From: Anaerolineaceae bacterium
GTDB taxonomy: Bacteria > Chloroflexota > Anaerolineae > Aggregatilineales > Phototrophicaceae
NCBI GenBank assembly: GCA_020634115.1
Contig: JACKCH010000012.1
Span: forward strand, 372,001-436,000
Direction: 5' to 3'
Length of the DNA: 64,000 bases
Under the pieces are notes generated by a model that was not told the DNA's origin, made no database searches, and saw nothing but the letters and a program-made list of their open reading frames with translations. Positions within the stretch are counted from its first letter, which is position 1. Each line of letters begins with the position of its first letter. Both the position numbers and the translations under genes were made by a program. Of the stretch, positions 8,783-17,127 are shown piece after piece.

Positions 8783-10045
8783 ATGTCCATTCAGCGGATC
8801 ATGATGCTCAGTGTACACACCAGCCCGTTAGCCCCGCTCGGTGGAAAGAAAACCGGTGGTATGAATGTGTACGTCCGCGAACTTGCATCCGAGTTAGGAC
8901 AGCAAGGTATCGCCGTGGATATTTTCACACGGCGCACATCCCCCACGCAACCAGAAATTGACTGTTCTTTGGGGAATCGGGTTCGGGTGATTCACGTCTC
9001 CGCTGGCGGCAATCAATCGCTTGGGCCGGATGAACTCTTCCTTCATCTTTCGGAATTCACCGCCGGGGTAATCGCCTTCGCAACACGCCAGAACACCAGC
9101 TATGATGTCACCTATGCTCATTACTGGCTTAGTGGATGGGTCGCCAACAAACTCAAAGAAGTCTGGGGTATTCCTTTTGCCATCATGTTCCATACCCTGG
9201 GACACATGAAAAACCGAATACTACCTGGCTATACCCCCACCATCACCTCTGATTTACGAATCGGGATCGAGACACAGATCGTCCAGTGGGCGGATACCAT
9301 CATCGCGGCGACGCCTGCTGAGCAGGCACAGCTTTTATGGTTGTACCGGGCTGACCGCCGGAAAATCACAATTGTGCCGCCGGGCGTGAACGTCAATCAC
9401 TTTCAGCCTGTCTCACAGGATATCGCTAAGAAGCAATTAGGCATCCCCCAGGATACGCAACTACTGCTGTTTGTCGGGCGTATCGAACCTCTCAAAGCAG
9501 TGGATACTGTTCTGGAAGCACTGGCGTTTATCCGCCATCAAAGTGTAGACCTGCTTCAGAATCTTCGCTTTGCAATTATCGGCGGTGATCCACAGGATAC
9601 CACTGATGCTGAACTATCTCGCCTGAAAATGCTGAGCGAAGAGCTTCACCTGAATTGCATTGTCTCGTTCTTAGGGGCAAAAGATCAGGCACTTCTACCC
9701 TACTATTATTCCGCGGCGGTAGCAGTGATTATGCCATCGGACTATGAATCTTTTGGTATGGTTGCCCTCGAAGCAATGGCCTCTGGCACACCAGTCATTG
9801 CTTCACAGGTCGGCGGGCTGGCCTTCCTGGTACGGGATCGACAGACCGGGTTTCTTGTCCCCGCGCGCGAACCTCAGGCACTAGCAGAATGTATCACAAC
9901 CCTGCTGGCTGACCCGGAGAAATGCAAAGAAATGGGCCAGGCTGCGTCTAACCTGGCACAGAATTACACCTGGAACACGATTGCTAATCAACTGTTAGCA
10001 AACTTTAACCAGTTAAAGTATTCTCCGGCGAAATTCGGCTCTTAA
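8783..10045 (+). CDS. GT4 family glycosyltransferase, MshA/sucrose-phosphate-synthase-like
   Basis: The 420-residue enzyme begins SVHTSPLAPLGGKKTGGMNVYV, the acceptor-side loop typical of MshA-like GT4 transferases. The GT-B C-terminal half has LLFVGRIEPLKAVDTVLEA and the donor-binding EX7E region PSDYESFGMVALEAMASGTPVI. It should be a cytoplasmic retaining transferase using a nucleotide sugar; the acceptor cannot be read from the sequence. GGGAGA lies just ahead of ATG 8783. The last four bases overlap the convergent gene at 10042. Confidence 0.88.
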   Translation: MSIQRIMMLSVHTSPLAPLGGKKTGGMNVYVRELASELGQQGIAVDIFTRRTSPTQPEIDCSLGNRVRVIHVSAGGNQSLGPDELFLHLSEFTAGVIAFATRQNTSYDVTYAHYWLSGWVANKLKEVWGIPFAIMFHTLGHMKNRILPGYTPTITSDLRIGIETQIVQWADTIIAATPAEQAQLLWLYRADRRKITIVPPGVNVNHFQPVSQDIAKKQLGIPQDTQLLLFVGRIEPLKAVDTVLEALAFIRHQSVDLLQNLRFAIIGGDPQDTTDAELSRLKMLSEELHLNCIVSFLGAKDQALLPYYYSAAVAVIMPSDYESFGMVALEAMASGTPVIASQVGGLAFLVRDRQTGFLVPAREPQALAECITTLLADPEKCKEMGQAASNLAQNYTWNTIANQLLANFNQLKYSPAKFGS

Positions 10046-10347
10046 CCGCCGTAAGCATTCGGAATATCAGCCACGTCAGCCACGATATACGGTTCGACAT
10101 CGTTTAGGTCGCCTAGTATACTTTCAGATGCTGCCGTCTGACCTTTGTAGTAGAGGACATCGTTAAAGCCGTCGTAACGATACCGGCGACTCACCCACCC
10201 ATAGCGATTATGCTGGAAAATTGCATTGAACTGAACCGCATCTTCTTCGGGGATCACTTTTTCATCCACAATCCACATGGGCGCGTATTGTTCCAGATGA
10301 GGTTTGGCTTTTACATCGCGTTTCTGCAACAATGTTTGTGCATCCAT
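10042..10347 (-). CDS. Small hypothetical protein
   Basis: The 101-residue product begins MDAQTLLQKRDVKAKPHLEQ. It is soluble, rich in aromatic residues (RYGWVSRRYRYDGFNDVLYYKG) and has no motif I recognise. I use ATG 10347; a TTG 36 bases upstream is in frame but has weaker context. It ends tail to tail with the glycosyltransferase, overlapping by four bases. Codon use looks like that of its neighbours, so the frame is probably real, but nothing points to a function. Confidence 0.55.
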   Translation of the reverse strand: MDAQTLLQKRDVKAKPHLEQYAPMWIVDEKVIPEEDAVQFNAIFQHNRYGWVSRRYRYDGFNDVLYYKGQTAASESILGDLNDVEPYIVADVADIPNAYGG

Positions 10348-10476
10348 AATTTCGGAATTCCCTATCCTGAATACGTAGAGCAATTTTACTCCGTATTGTA
10401 ACCAGCACGCATTGGATTTCCAAAGCCCAATTCTAATTGATCGCGTTGTTCAATACGATTACATCGACCTGCCCCC

Positions 10477-10507
10477 TTGTGGAGCGATAGGACGGATAGT
10501 GTATAAT
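10477..10507 (+). promoter_or_regulatory. Promoter for the carbamoyltransferase cassette
   Basis: A TATAAT at 10502-10507 follows TTGTGG (10477-10482) with a rather long 19-base spacer. The first start codon is at 10539. The -10 is strong and the -35 weak. Confidence 0.5.
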
Positions 10508-10538
10508 GCTCAATCTAGCATATATCGGAGAATGCCCT

Positions 10539-10772
10539 GTGCGCGAAATTCTTGACCTGGCCTGGGATCGTTTCAAAATTATTGGCGGGATCGTAGGAGA
10601 CATACAGAGCAGATTAATAGCGACGGCTTTTTACTATACTATTCTTGTCCCCTTCGGGCTGGGAACACGCTTGTTTAGTGACCCGCTGAACCTCACGCCA
10701 ATTATCTCGCCCGCCTGGTTACGGCGCGACCCCGTAGAAAACGAACTCACAGCCGCCAAACGGCAAGGATAA
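10539..10772 (+). CDS. Short SxtJ-like membrane protein
   Basis: The 77-residue protein starts at GTG 10539, with CGGAG eight bases upstream; the ATG at 10506 lies inside the promoter -10 and is rejected. One hydrophobic segment (LIATAFYYTILVPFGLGTRLF) is followed by a short cytosolic tail with DPL, WLRRDP and a basic end. SxtJ-family proteins next to carbamoyltransferases end with the same pattern of a membrane helix, P.G...R.F and DPL. It lies two bases ahead of the carbamoyltransferase start, so the pair is probably translated together. The family call rests on context plus this pattern. Confidence 0.6.
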   Translation: MREILDLAWDRFKIIGGIVGDIQSRLIATAFYYTILVPFGLGTRLFSDPLNLTPIISPAWLRRDPVENELTAAKRQG

Positions 10773-10774
10773 CT

Positions 10775-12568
10775 ATGTATATTCTGGGTATCTCCTGTTT
10801 TTATCACGATTCGGCTGCCGCGCTGATCTACGATGGCGAACTGGTCGCAGCCGCGATGGAAGAACGCTTTTCCCGCAAAAAACATGACAATGGGTTTCCG
10901 GCACAGGCCATTGCATTCTGTCTCAAACAAGCAGGAATCACTGGCAGCGATCTGGATTATGTCGTGTTCTATGAAAAACCCCTGGTGAAATTTGAGCGTA
11001 TTCTGCAAACCGCGCTTGGCACATTCCCCCAATCAGTAGATGTCTGGCATGACGCCATGCTCAGTTGGCTTAAAGACAAACTGTGGATCAAGAACATCAT
11101 CCAGCAAAAAGTCGGTGTGCGCTATGATCGCGTCTTGTTCTGCGATCACCACATGAGCCACGCCGCCAGCGCGTTTTTCGCCAGCCCATTCCGGGAAGCG
11201 GCGGTTTTGACAATAGACGGGGTGGGCGAATGGACAACGACCACACTTGGAAAAGCAACCAGCATATGGAGCGGCGAATCTGAGGGGAAAAATGAGATTT
11301 CGCTGTTTGAGGAGCAGCGTTTCCCGCATTCTATCGGCTTGTTGTACTCAGCTTTTACGGCCTGGTTGGGTTTTCGGGTCAATAACGGCGAGTACAAAGT
11401 CATGGGAATGGCGCCTTACGGTCAGCCCCGCTACGTGGAAAAGATTCAGAAAGTCTTCCAGCAAGACTCGGCCACCGGCAATTTCCGCCTGAATATGGAT
11501 TACTTCAGTTTCCACCACTCCACCTCCAAAAGCTATAGTCAGCGGTTTGTAGACTTATTCGGCGCCCCCCGCCCACCGGAATCAGATTTCTTCACAGTGG
11601 ATACCAACCCGGAACGCGCCGCCGAAAAAGCTGCGATGGATATGAACCAGTACTATGCCGATGTCGCAGCCAGCATCCAGCGGGTAACAGAAGACGCGCT
11701 GATTACGATCGCTAATCACCTGCACCAGAAAACCGGCCTGAACAAGCTAGTGATGGCCGGCGGTGTGGCCTTGAATACCAAAGCCAACTATCGCCTACTG
11801 AACGAGACGCCATTCGAGGAAATCTATATTCAACCAGCCGCCGGGGACGATGGCGGCGCACTGGGGGCGGCGCTGTGGGCATGGCATCTTGTCCTCGGCA
11901 AGCCACGACAGTGGGTGATGCCCAACGCCTACTGGGGGCAGGCATTCAGCGATGGTGAAATCAGCGACTTCCTGGCGACAAAAGGGGTTAAATACGAATC
12001 ATTCCTGGATAATGATGATAAATTACTAGATGTTCTGGCCGAGGAACTCACTCGTAAAAAGATCGTCGGCTTCTTCCAGGGACGTTTTGAGTGGGGGCCA
12101 CGTGCGTTGGGCAATCGCAGCATCCTGGCAGATCCGCGCCGGGACGAGATGAAAGAAATCGTCAACACCAAAATCAAGTACCGCGAGCCATTTCGTCCGT
12201 TTGCGCCGGTCATCCTGCGAGACCGCGCTGCTGAGTATTTCGACTATAAAGGTGTTGAGCAGCATGAAGCGCCCCGCTATATGCTGATGGTCAGCCCGAT
12301 TAAGCCCGATAAACAGGAGCAGATACAGGCGGTCTGTCACCAGGGTACGGGGCGACTGCAAACCATTGAGCGGGAAACAAATCCCCGTTACTACGGTGTT
12401 ATTGAACGCTTCGGGCAGGCAACCGGCATTCCGGTACTGTTAAACACATCTTTTAATCTGCGCGGTGAGCCAATTGTGACATCACCCCGCGACGCCTGGA
12501 ATACCTTCCAGAATAGTGATATTGACCTGCTCGTGATGGGTTCGTTTCTGGTCAGGAAACCGGAATAA
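10775..12568 (+). CDS. NodU/CmcH-type carbamoyltransferase
   Basis: The 597-residue enzyme opens with MYILGISCFYHDSAAALIYDG, the ASKHA-fold start of O-carbamoyltransferases. The HHxxH motif is CDHHMSHA (His125, His126, His129), followed by TIDGVGEW. The C-terminal YrdC-like/Carbam_trans_C domain contains GRFEWGPRALGNRSILADPR, REPFRPFAPVI and LNTSFNLRGEPIV. These enzymes make carbamoyl-adenylate from carbamoyl phosphate and ATP and transfer the carbamoyl group to a sugar or other hydroxyl acceptor. AAGGA lies just ahead of the start. With the glycosyltransferase and acetyltransferase upstream it suggests carbamoylation of a surface or secreted glycoconjugate. Confidence 0.92.
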   Translation: MYILGISCFYHDSAAALIYDGELVAAAMEERFSRKKHDNGFPAQAIAFCLKQAGITGSDLDYVVFYEKPLVKFERILQTALGTFPQSVDVWHDAMLSWLKDKLWIKNIIQQKVGVRYDRVLFCDHHMSHAASAFFASPFREAAVLTIDGVGEWTTTTLGKATSIWSGESEGKNEISLFEEQRFPHSIGLLYSAFTAWLGFRVNNGEYKVMGMAPYGQPRYVEKIQKVFQQDSATGNFRLNMDYFSFHHSTSKSYSQRFVDLFGAPRPPESDFFTVDTNPERAAEKAAMDMNQYYADVAASIQRVTEDALITIANHLHQKTGLNKLVMAGGVALNTKANYRLLNETPFEEIYIQPAAGDDGGALGAALWAWHLVLGKPRQWVMPNAYWGQAFSDGEISDFLATKGVKYESFLDNDDKLLDVLAEELTRKKIVGFFQGRFEWGPRALGNRSILADPRRDEMKEIVNTKIKYREPFRPFAPVILRDRAAEYFDYKGVEQHEAPRYMLMVSPIKPDKQEQIQAVCHQGTGRLQTIERETNPRYYGVIERFGQATGIPVLLNTSFNLRGEPIVTSPRDAWNTFQNSDIDLLVMGSFLVRKPE

Positions 12569-12580
12569 GGAGTAAAAACG

Positions 12581-12751
12581 ATGCGTGATATGCTGGTTCG
12601 GATGGGAATATTCGGGGAATTACTCCTGTTCCTGTGGAAACGTAAACTTTACTGGCTGATCCCGATGATGCTTATGTTGGCAATCATCATTGTCATCATC
12701 ATCCTGGGCAGTAATCCAGCCACACAACCGTTCATCTATTCGCTGTGGTAG
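12581..12751 (+). CDS. DUF5989-type small membrane protein (56 aa)
   Basis: This short frame, ATG 12581 to TAG 12751, encodes MRDMLVRMGIFGELLLFLWK, then a basic turn and one membrane helix, ending PFIYSLW. The layout (ELL.FLWKRK..WLIP, a run of Ile/Leu/Val, then PFIY at the end) is that of DUF5989 proteins, which are regular neighbours of carbamoyltransferases. AAGGAG lies about 10 bases upstream. Its function is unknown; a scaffold or membrane anchor for the carbamoyltransferase is a guess. Confidence 0.8.
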   Translation: MRDMLVRMGIFGELLLFLWKRKLYWLIPMMLMLAIIIVIIILGSNPATQPFIYSLW

Positions 12752-12757
12752 GTCACA

Positions 12758-13105
12758 ATGGATAATGTCATACTCGCATTGTTGATTGGCCTGGGTTTGG
12801 GACTGGTGTTCGCCATCCCTGTCGCCCGCCGATCAATACGCAAAGAACCCATCTACGGCGGCGCATTGGCGCATGTTTTTCATTATGTGGGTACAGCAGC
12901 CTTTGTCAGTGTCCTCCCCACTGTGCTTGCCAGCTTGATTCTGCGCGGGGGGTTCAGCGTCGCGTTCCCGCTGGCAATTGGCTTACTCGTGGTTTGTTTT
13001 GCAGGTCTGTTCCTGTTCGCCGTGATCGAACGTCCAGCCCGCCCTCAGCTTAACGCCGAAGATTCGGGCTGGACGAAAGAAGATGCCCAGAAATCGGGCC
13101 TGTAG
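12758..13105 (+). CDS. Small membrane protein with three predicted helices
   Basis: The 115-residue product begins MDNVILALLIGLGLGLVFAI. It has about three hydrophobic helices (residues 3-22, 42-62 and 70-92) and a polar C-terminal tail (AEDSGWTKEDAQKSGL). It starts six bases after the DUF5989 stop, so it belongs to the carbamoyltransferase cassette. I do not recognise the family. Confidence 0.7.
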   Translation: MDNVILALLIGLGLGLVFAIPVARRSIRKEPIYGGALAHVFHYVGTAAFVSVLPTVLASLILRGGFSVAFPLAIGLLVVCFAGLFLFAVIERPARPQLNAEDSGWTKEDAQKSGL

Positions 13106-13132
13106 CACGTTGGAACGAATAGAGATTCTTAC

Positions 13133-14458
13133 TCAGTCCACAGTCGTCAGTCCAGTCGTAGACATTTCATTTCCCTGTGCAGGGTCGCCCAATCCTCGAT
13201 GCTCCAGAATGATTCGCACTGAGCGATCATAGGTAAGGTAATTCCATACCCAACTAAAGAAAACGCTGAAGCGGTTGCGGAATCCCAGTAACCAAACCAA
13301 GTGAGCGCTCAGCCATGTGGCCCAGGCCATAAATCCTTGCAACTGCACCCGATAATACAGCCACGCAACCGCTCTACGGCGGCCTATGGTCGCCATAAGA
13401 CCTCGGTCAGTATAATGAAAGGACTTCTGCGCCTCGCCCTGTATCCGCCACATGATGTTCTGCGCGGCAAGTACCCCTTGCTGCTTGGCAACTGGAATCA
13501 GCATCGGGTAAGGTTCACCCCGCTCATTTTCTAGGTAAGCCAGGTCACCGACCACGTAAATCCGTTCATGGCCTATTGCTTCCAGCGTTTGTTCAACCGG
13601 GACTCGCCCGGCACGCCCCAGAGGTACACCTAAAAGATCACCAATCGGGGATGCCTTTACGCCAGCCGCCCATACCAGGGTCCGTGTCGGGATAAAACGG
13701 CCATCACGCAGATAAGCCCCCTCCCCTGTCACATGGTCAATGACACTCTCAAGCATCACCTCCACACCTAGCGACTCAAGCTGCGTTACCGCCGCTTTTT
13801 GCAGCGATTCGGGATATGGCGCAAGCAAACGGTCGGAAGCCTCTATCAGAATTACACGAACGGCAAACGTATGGTCACGATATTCCTTATGCAGCACGTA
13901 ATTGTACAACTCACATAACGCCCCAGCGGTTTCTAGGCCGGTTGGCCCGCCCCCGACAATCACAATGGTGGTCAGGGCATCCCGATAGGCAGGGTCGTGG
14001 CTCCACGCTGCCCGTTCAAATTGCTTGAGCAGATGATTCCGCAGCACAACCGCATCGGACAAGTCCTTCAGTCCAAAACTGTTTGACTCCAGGTCAGCCA
14101 TCCCGAAATAGTTGGTCACGCTCCCAGTAGCAAGGATCAGATAGTCATAAGACTCCCGATAAGTCGCGCCGTCAGATTGAACCTCAATAATCTGGTCTGT
14201 TGCATCCAAGCTCGTCACTTCCCCTAGCATGAAACGCACATTCGATACATCCCGAAAAATAGTGCGCACCGGGTATGCAATTTCACTGGGGTCAAGGCCA
14301 CAGGTCGCCACCTGATAGAGCAGTGGTGTGAATGTATGAAAATTCCGTCGGTCAATCAACAGGACATCAACGGGTTGCTTTGCCAGTGTACGGGCAGCAT
14401 ACAGGCCGCCGAAACCAGCACCAATAATGACAATGCGGGGACGATCAGGTTTCGCCAT
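13133..14458 (-). CDS. ndh: Type II NADH dehydrogenase (NDH-2)
   Basis: The 441-residue flavoprotein has two dinucleotide-binding motifs, VIIGAGFGGLYAARTLA near the N terminus for FAD and IVIVGGGPTGLETAGAL at about residues 165-182 for NAD(P)H. The segment FTPLLYQVATCGLDPSEIA and the C-terminal GFMAWATWLSAHLVWLLGFRNR, an amphipathic membrane-binding region, are typical of NDH-2. It oxidises NADH and reduces quinone at the inner membrane face without proton pumping. GAGGGAG lies four bases before the ATG. An operator-like inverted repeat lies upstream at 14513-14534. Confidence 0.9.
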   Translation of the reverse strand: MAKPDRPRIVIIGAGFGGLYAARTLAKQPVDVLLIDRRNFHTFTPLLYQVATCGLDPSEIAYPVRTIFRDVSNVRFMLGEVTSLDATDQIIEVQSDGATYRESYDYLILATGSVTNYFGMADLESNSFGLKDLSDAVVLRNHLLKQFERAAWSHDPAYRDALTTIVIVGGGPTGLETAGALCELYNYVLHKEYRDHTFAVRVILIEASDRLLAPYPESLQKAAVTQLESLGVEVMLESVIDHVTGEGAYLRDGRFIPTRTLVWAAGVKASPIGDLLGVPLGRAGRVPVEQTLEAIGHERIYVVGDLAYLENERGEPYPMLIPVAKQQGVLAAQNIMWRIQGEAQKSFHYTDRGLMATIGRRRAVAWLYYRVQLQGFMAWATWLSAHLVWLLGFRNRFSVFFSWVWNYLTYDRSVRIILEHRGLGDPAQGNEMSTTGLTTVD

Positions 14459-14512
14459 CGGACTCCCTCATTTCCACTCAGCGAAACGAACTTTGCGACA
14501 CGATCGTATCAT

Positions 14513-14534
14513 AATTGTGAAATTTTGCACAATT
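14513..14534. promoter_or_regulatory. Inverted repeat ahead of NDH-2, candidate operator
   Basis: AATTGTG (14513-14519) and CACAATT (14528-14534) form 7-bp arms around an 8-base centre. On the minus strand it contains TTGTGCAAAATT, identical to 6381-6392 ahead of the ABC ATPase. It sits 55 bases upstream of the NDH-2 start, in the expected promoter region. The rest of 14535-14658 shows nothing further to me. Confidence 0.4.
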
Positions 14535-14658
14535 AATCCTCATCAAATTCTCATCAAACCCATGACCAATTACTGTCTTTTAACATCTATCCTCCTCTGG
14601 TTACAATCTGCTCTACGGAGCTGTTTCAACCGGGCTATCAGATGAGGGGGCATGAACA

Positions 14659-17067
14659 ATGGACTACAGTGATACGACCAGTATGGACCAACAAGCTGTC
14701 TTAGAGGCGACCCAGATGACCGCAACCAGCCTCCGCAAGATGGTCACGGAAACCGCGCACCAATCCGATCAACCATCGCATGTTTCCGTCCCTGAAAGAG
14801 AAGAGCTAATCGAACTGATTTCGCAGATTCTCCCGGCTGGCAATGTCGTCGGGTTCGTGTTCAATGGGATTCTCAACGCCAAAGGACGTGGCACCCCTTC
14901 TAGCGAAGGGCGTATGTATTTCAATTCGCTCTTCAAAGGCCTGGCAATCATTCGCAATAATGCGTTTTACCGGATGATGTTTCTCGGCCCGGCGACAGTA
15001 TTGGTTGGGTTAAATATGCTCATCCGGCTGGCTGGCGCAAATCCTGATGAATTCTTACCAGAAGGCGCATGGCAGTTTTACGTGGAATTTGGGTTGCGTG
15101 AAGACGCCGCTCGCCATAGCAACGAAACACGGCGCTTCCAGCAGGTCGTCAAAAAATTGAGACCGTCCCCCTCCCCCGCCGAGGAATTAACCGCTTGGGT
15201 CTTATCGGCCATGTGGTTGCTCCGGGATTACCCTTATCTATCGGCAAATTTATGGGAAGAAAATGTTCGACTGCGTGTCATGGAAGAAACAACCGGCCTG
15301 ACAAATCTCCACCGGAGTTGGCAGCAGATCAGCCCATTCGCGGCCCCAGAAAACGAAGCAACTCTCAGCCTACCCGCATACCGCCACCAACAATTTGAAC
15401 GGTTCTGCAGTGAACAACTAAACTCCGTCGGAGCGCAGCAGCAGCGAAAGTTCAGCCAGATCTGGAATGACCCTGAGCAACAGCAGAAACGCAAACAGGC
15501 CATCCATGCCTACCAGCAGCAACTCTCAATTCGAACCTATCTTGAGCCGGGTGAATACAGCGAAAAGCGCGTCCCTATCCGTGCAAGTAACCTGCAAGTT
15601 GGTGTCATTCACCAGGGTGGATACTATCTTATCCCGGTAATTGACCCATCAAACCCCACTGCCCCGGCATTGGTCCATAGCCAGGTTGAAGCCATATTGC
15701 GCGCTCGTAGTGTTGAAGCTCAGCTCGACCTGGCGCTCACAACCTCGCCACGTGCTGCACAGGCTCAACTACGCAAAAGACTCTCTCGTGAGCAACAAAG
15801 GGACATTGAGAATCTCCAGCAAGCACCGATACTCATTAACTGGGATCAGCGGGATAGCAGCCTACCCCTCTGCGAAATCCGAGAAACGCACCGAGGAATT
15901 AACGACCATGCAATCACCTTGTTTCATACCCAGAACAGTATGGTTTTTGACTTCTCACATATCTATTTTGACGGCCCTTGGGCGATGCAGGTCGCCGAGA
16001 TGCTCACGAATGAAGCTATCCGGCATCTCCATATGCAAAAAGCATTAAAGACAAAACTGTCACACGAAATCAAACTGACCACGCTAAAACTTGATTCTAA
16101 CTCTCATCTGGAACGTGCTATAAAAAAATCCCCCCTAGTCTTCAATTTCATTAGCGCCGAAGCCCGCACCAGTATTGCTCCAGTGAACGCGCTTCGCAGC
16201 ACCCTGGCAGACCGCACCAAACCCAGTATTCGCATTACCGTCAACGACTTACTGGTACTTTATCGCACCATCTTCAACCAGCGTTACACACCTGGCCCGC
16301 AGCTTACTCGCACGCTCAATGATATGCACAAGAAAGTCCAGAATCGCATATTGGTCAAAGCGCTGGACGAAATGTTTGCCGGCCTGACCGAAACCAATCC
16401 ATCGCTCATGATTCTGATTGATGCGTCACGCTTTGAGCCGCGTGAGCGCCTCTTCCCCAGCACCTTCCGCAGCCCATTTCTTGACTTCCGACAGGAGCAT
16501 GACCACATGCTGGAACTCCTTCACGCCCTGAATGGCAAGTTATTTCGCAAAGGTCAGGCAAGGGAAGCGTTCTCAACGGCCAGAGGCGATTATATCAGCA
16601 CCTTGTCTGTATTTGGAGAAGTGATGCGCCGCTATCGTGCCATCGCTATAGAAGGCGAAAGCATGAGTACAACTGCCATCCGCCTGATTGCCGGGCTGCC
16701 GGGGGCAATGCAGCGTCTGATGGACGGGCTACCCGGTCACTTTGCTTTCATGAATGAAGCCATCAAAGGCGAAGAAGTTTTCAGCAACGTCGGGAGAGTC
16801 ACACCCGGCTCATCTATTACGCGTTTTGCCAGCGCCAAAGATGATAATGATAAAAAGGTGTTGGTATGGAGTATCATGACCGACGACAATGATACGCTCT
16901 GTCTCGCCCTGCGCGACTTCCGCCCGCCCATCCTGGCACTAGCAGCCGAAGGGCAGCCGCAGATGGCACAGCTCATCACTCAGGATTTCGTTGACCGCTT
17001 TTTAGAGGGATTCATGACATTTATCGGCGAAGTCAATGCTATAATCACCGCCTCCGGTAACAAATAA
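14659..17067 (+). CDS. Large protein of unknown function with an HxxxDG motif (possible CoA-dependent acyltransferase superfamily)
   Basis: The 802-residue protein has no signal peptide and no clear membrane segment. I do not recognise it as a named family. The best clue is VFDFSHIYFDGPWAMQ, with His434 and Asp438-Gly439 in an HxxxDG arrangement; carnitine/choline acyltransferases and condensation-like CoA-dependent acyltransferases have their catalytic His in such a motif within a beta-strand context, and the preceding ITLFHTQNSM is strand-like. The N-terminal 110 residues contain GNVVGFVFNGIL and a helix-rich part; a Gln-rich helical region spans about 250-295. It stands alone ahead of purH with a 60-base gap. 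GGGGG at 14646-14650 is the likely ribosome binding site. The acyltransferase idea is speculative. Confidence 0.7.
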   Translation: MDYSDTTSMDQQAVLEATQMTATSLRKMVTETAHQSDQPSHVSVPEREELIELISQILPAGNVVGFVFNGILNAKGRGTPSSEGRMYFNSLFKGLAIIRNNAFYRMMFLGPATVLVGLNMLIRLAGANPDEFLPEGAWQFYVEFGLREDAARHSNETRRFQQVVKKLRPSPSPAEELTAWVLSAMWLLRDYPYLSANLWEENVRLRVMEETTGLTNLHRSWQQISPFAAPENEATLSLPAYRHQQFERFCSEQLNSVGAQQQRKFSQIWNDPEQQQKRKQAIHAYQQQLSIRTYLEPGEYSEKRVPIRASNLQVGVIHQGGYYLIPVIDPSNPTAPALVHSQVEAILRARSVEAQLDLALTTSPRAAQAQLRKRLSREQQRDIENLQQAPILINWDQRDSSLPLCEIRETHRGINDHAITLFHTQNSMVFDFSHIYFDGPWAMQVAEMLTNEAIRHLHMQKALKTKLSHEIKLTTLKLDSNSHLERAIKKSPLVFNFISAEARTSIAPVNALRSTLADRTKPSIRITVNDLLVLYRTIFNQRYTPGPQLTRTLNDMHKKVQNRILVKALDEMFAGLTETNPSLMILIDASRFEPRERLFPSTFRSPFLDFRQEHDHMLELLHALNGKLFRKGQAREAFSTARGDYISTLSVFGEVMRRYRAIAIEGESMSTTAIRLIAGLPGAMQRLMDGLPGHFAFMNEAIKGEEVFSNVGRVTPGSSITRFASAKDDNDKKVLVWSIMTDDNDTLCLALRDFRPPILALAAEGQPQMAQLITQDFVDRFLEGFMTFIGEVNAIITASGNK

Positions 17068-17127
17068 AGTGATCCGATTGTGTTATGATTGCGGCATCAT
17101 GTTTATCTTCAACAAGGATTTTCAATT

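Noticed and set aside
10506..10538. ATG at 10506 as start of the SxtJ-like gene
   Set aside because: It overlaps the -10 element, and GTG 10539 has a proper ribosome binding site.
14513..14534. Resemblance of AATTGTG...CACAATT to a lac operator
   Set aside because: The centre and spacing differ and no LacI-type regulator is in the window; I keep it only as an unnamed operator candidate.
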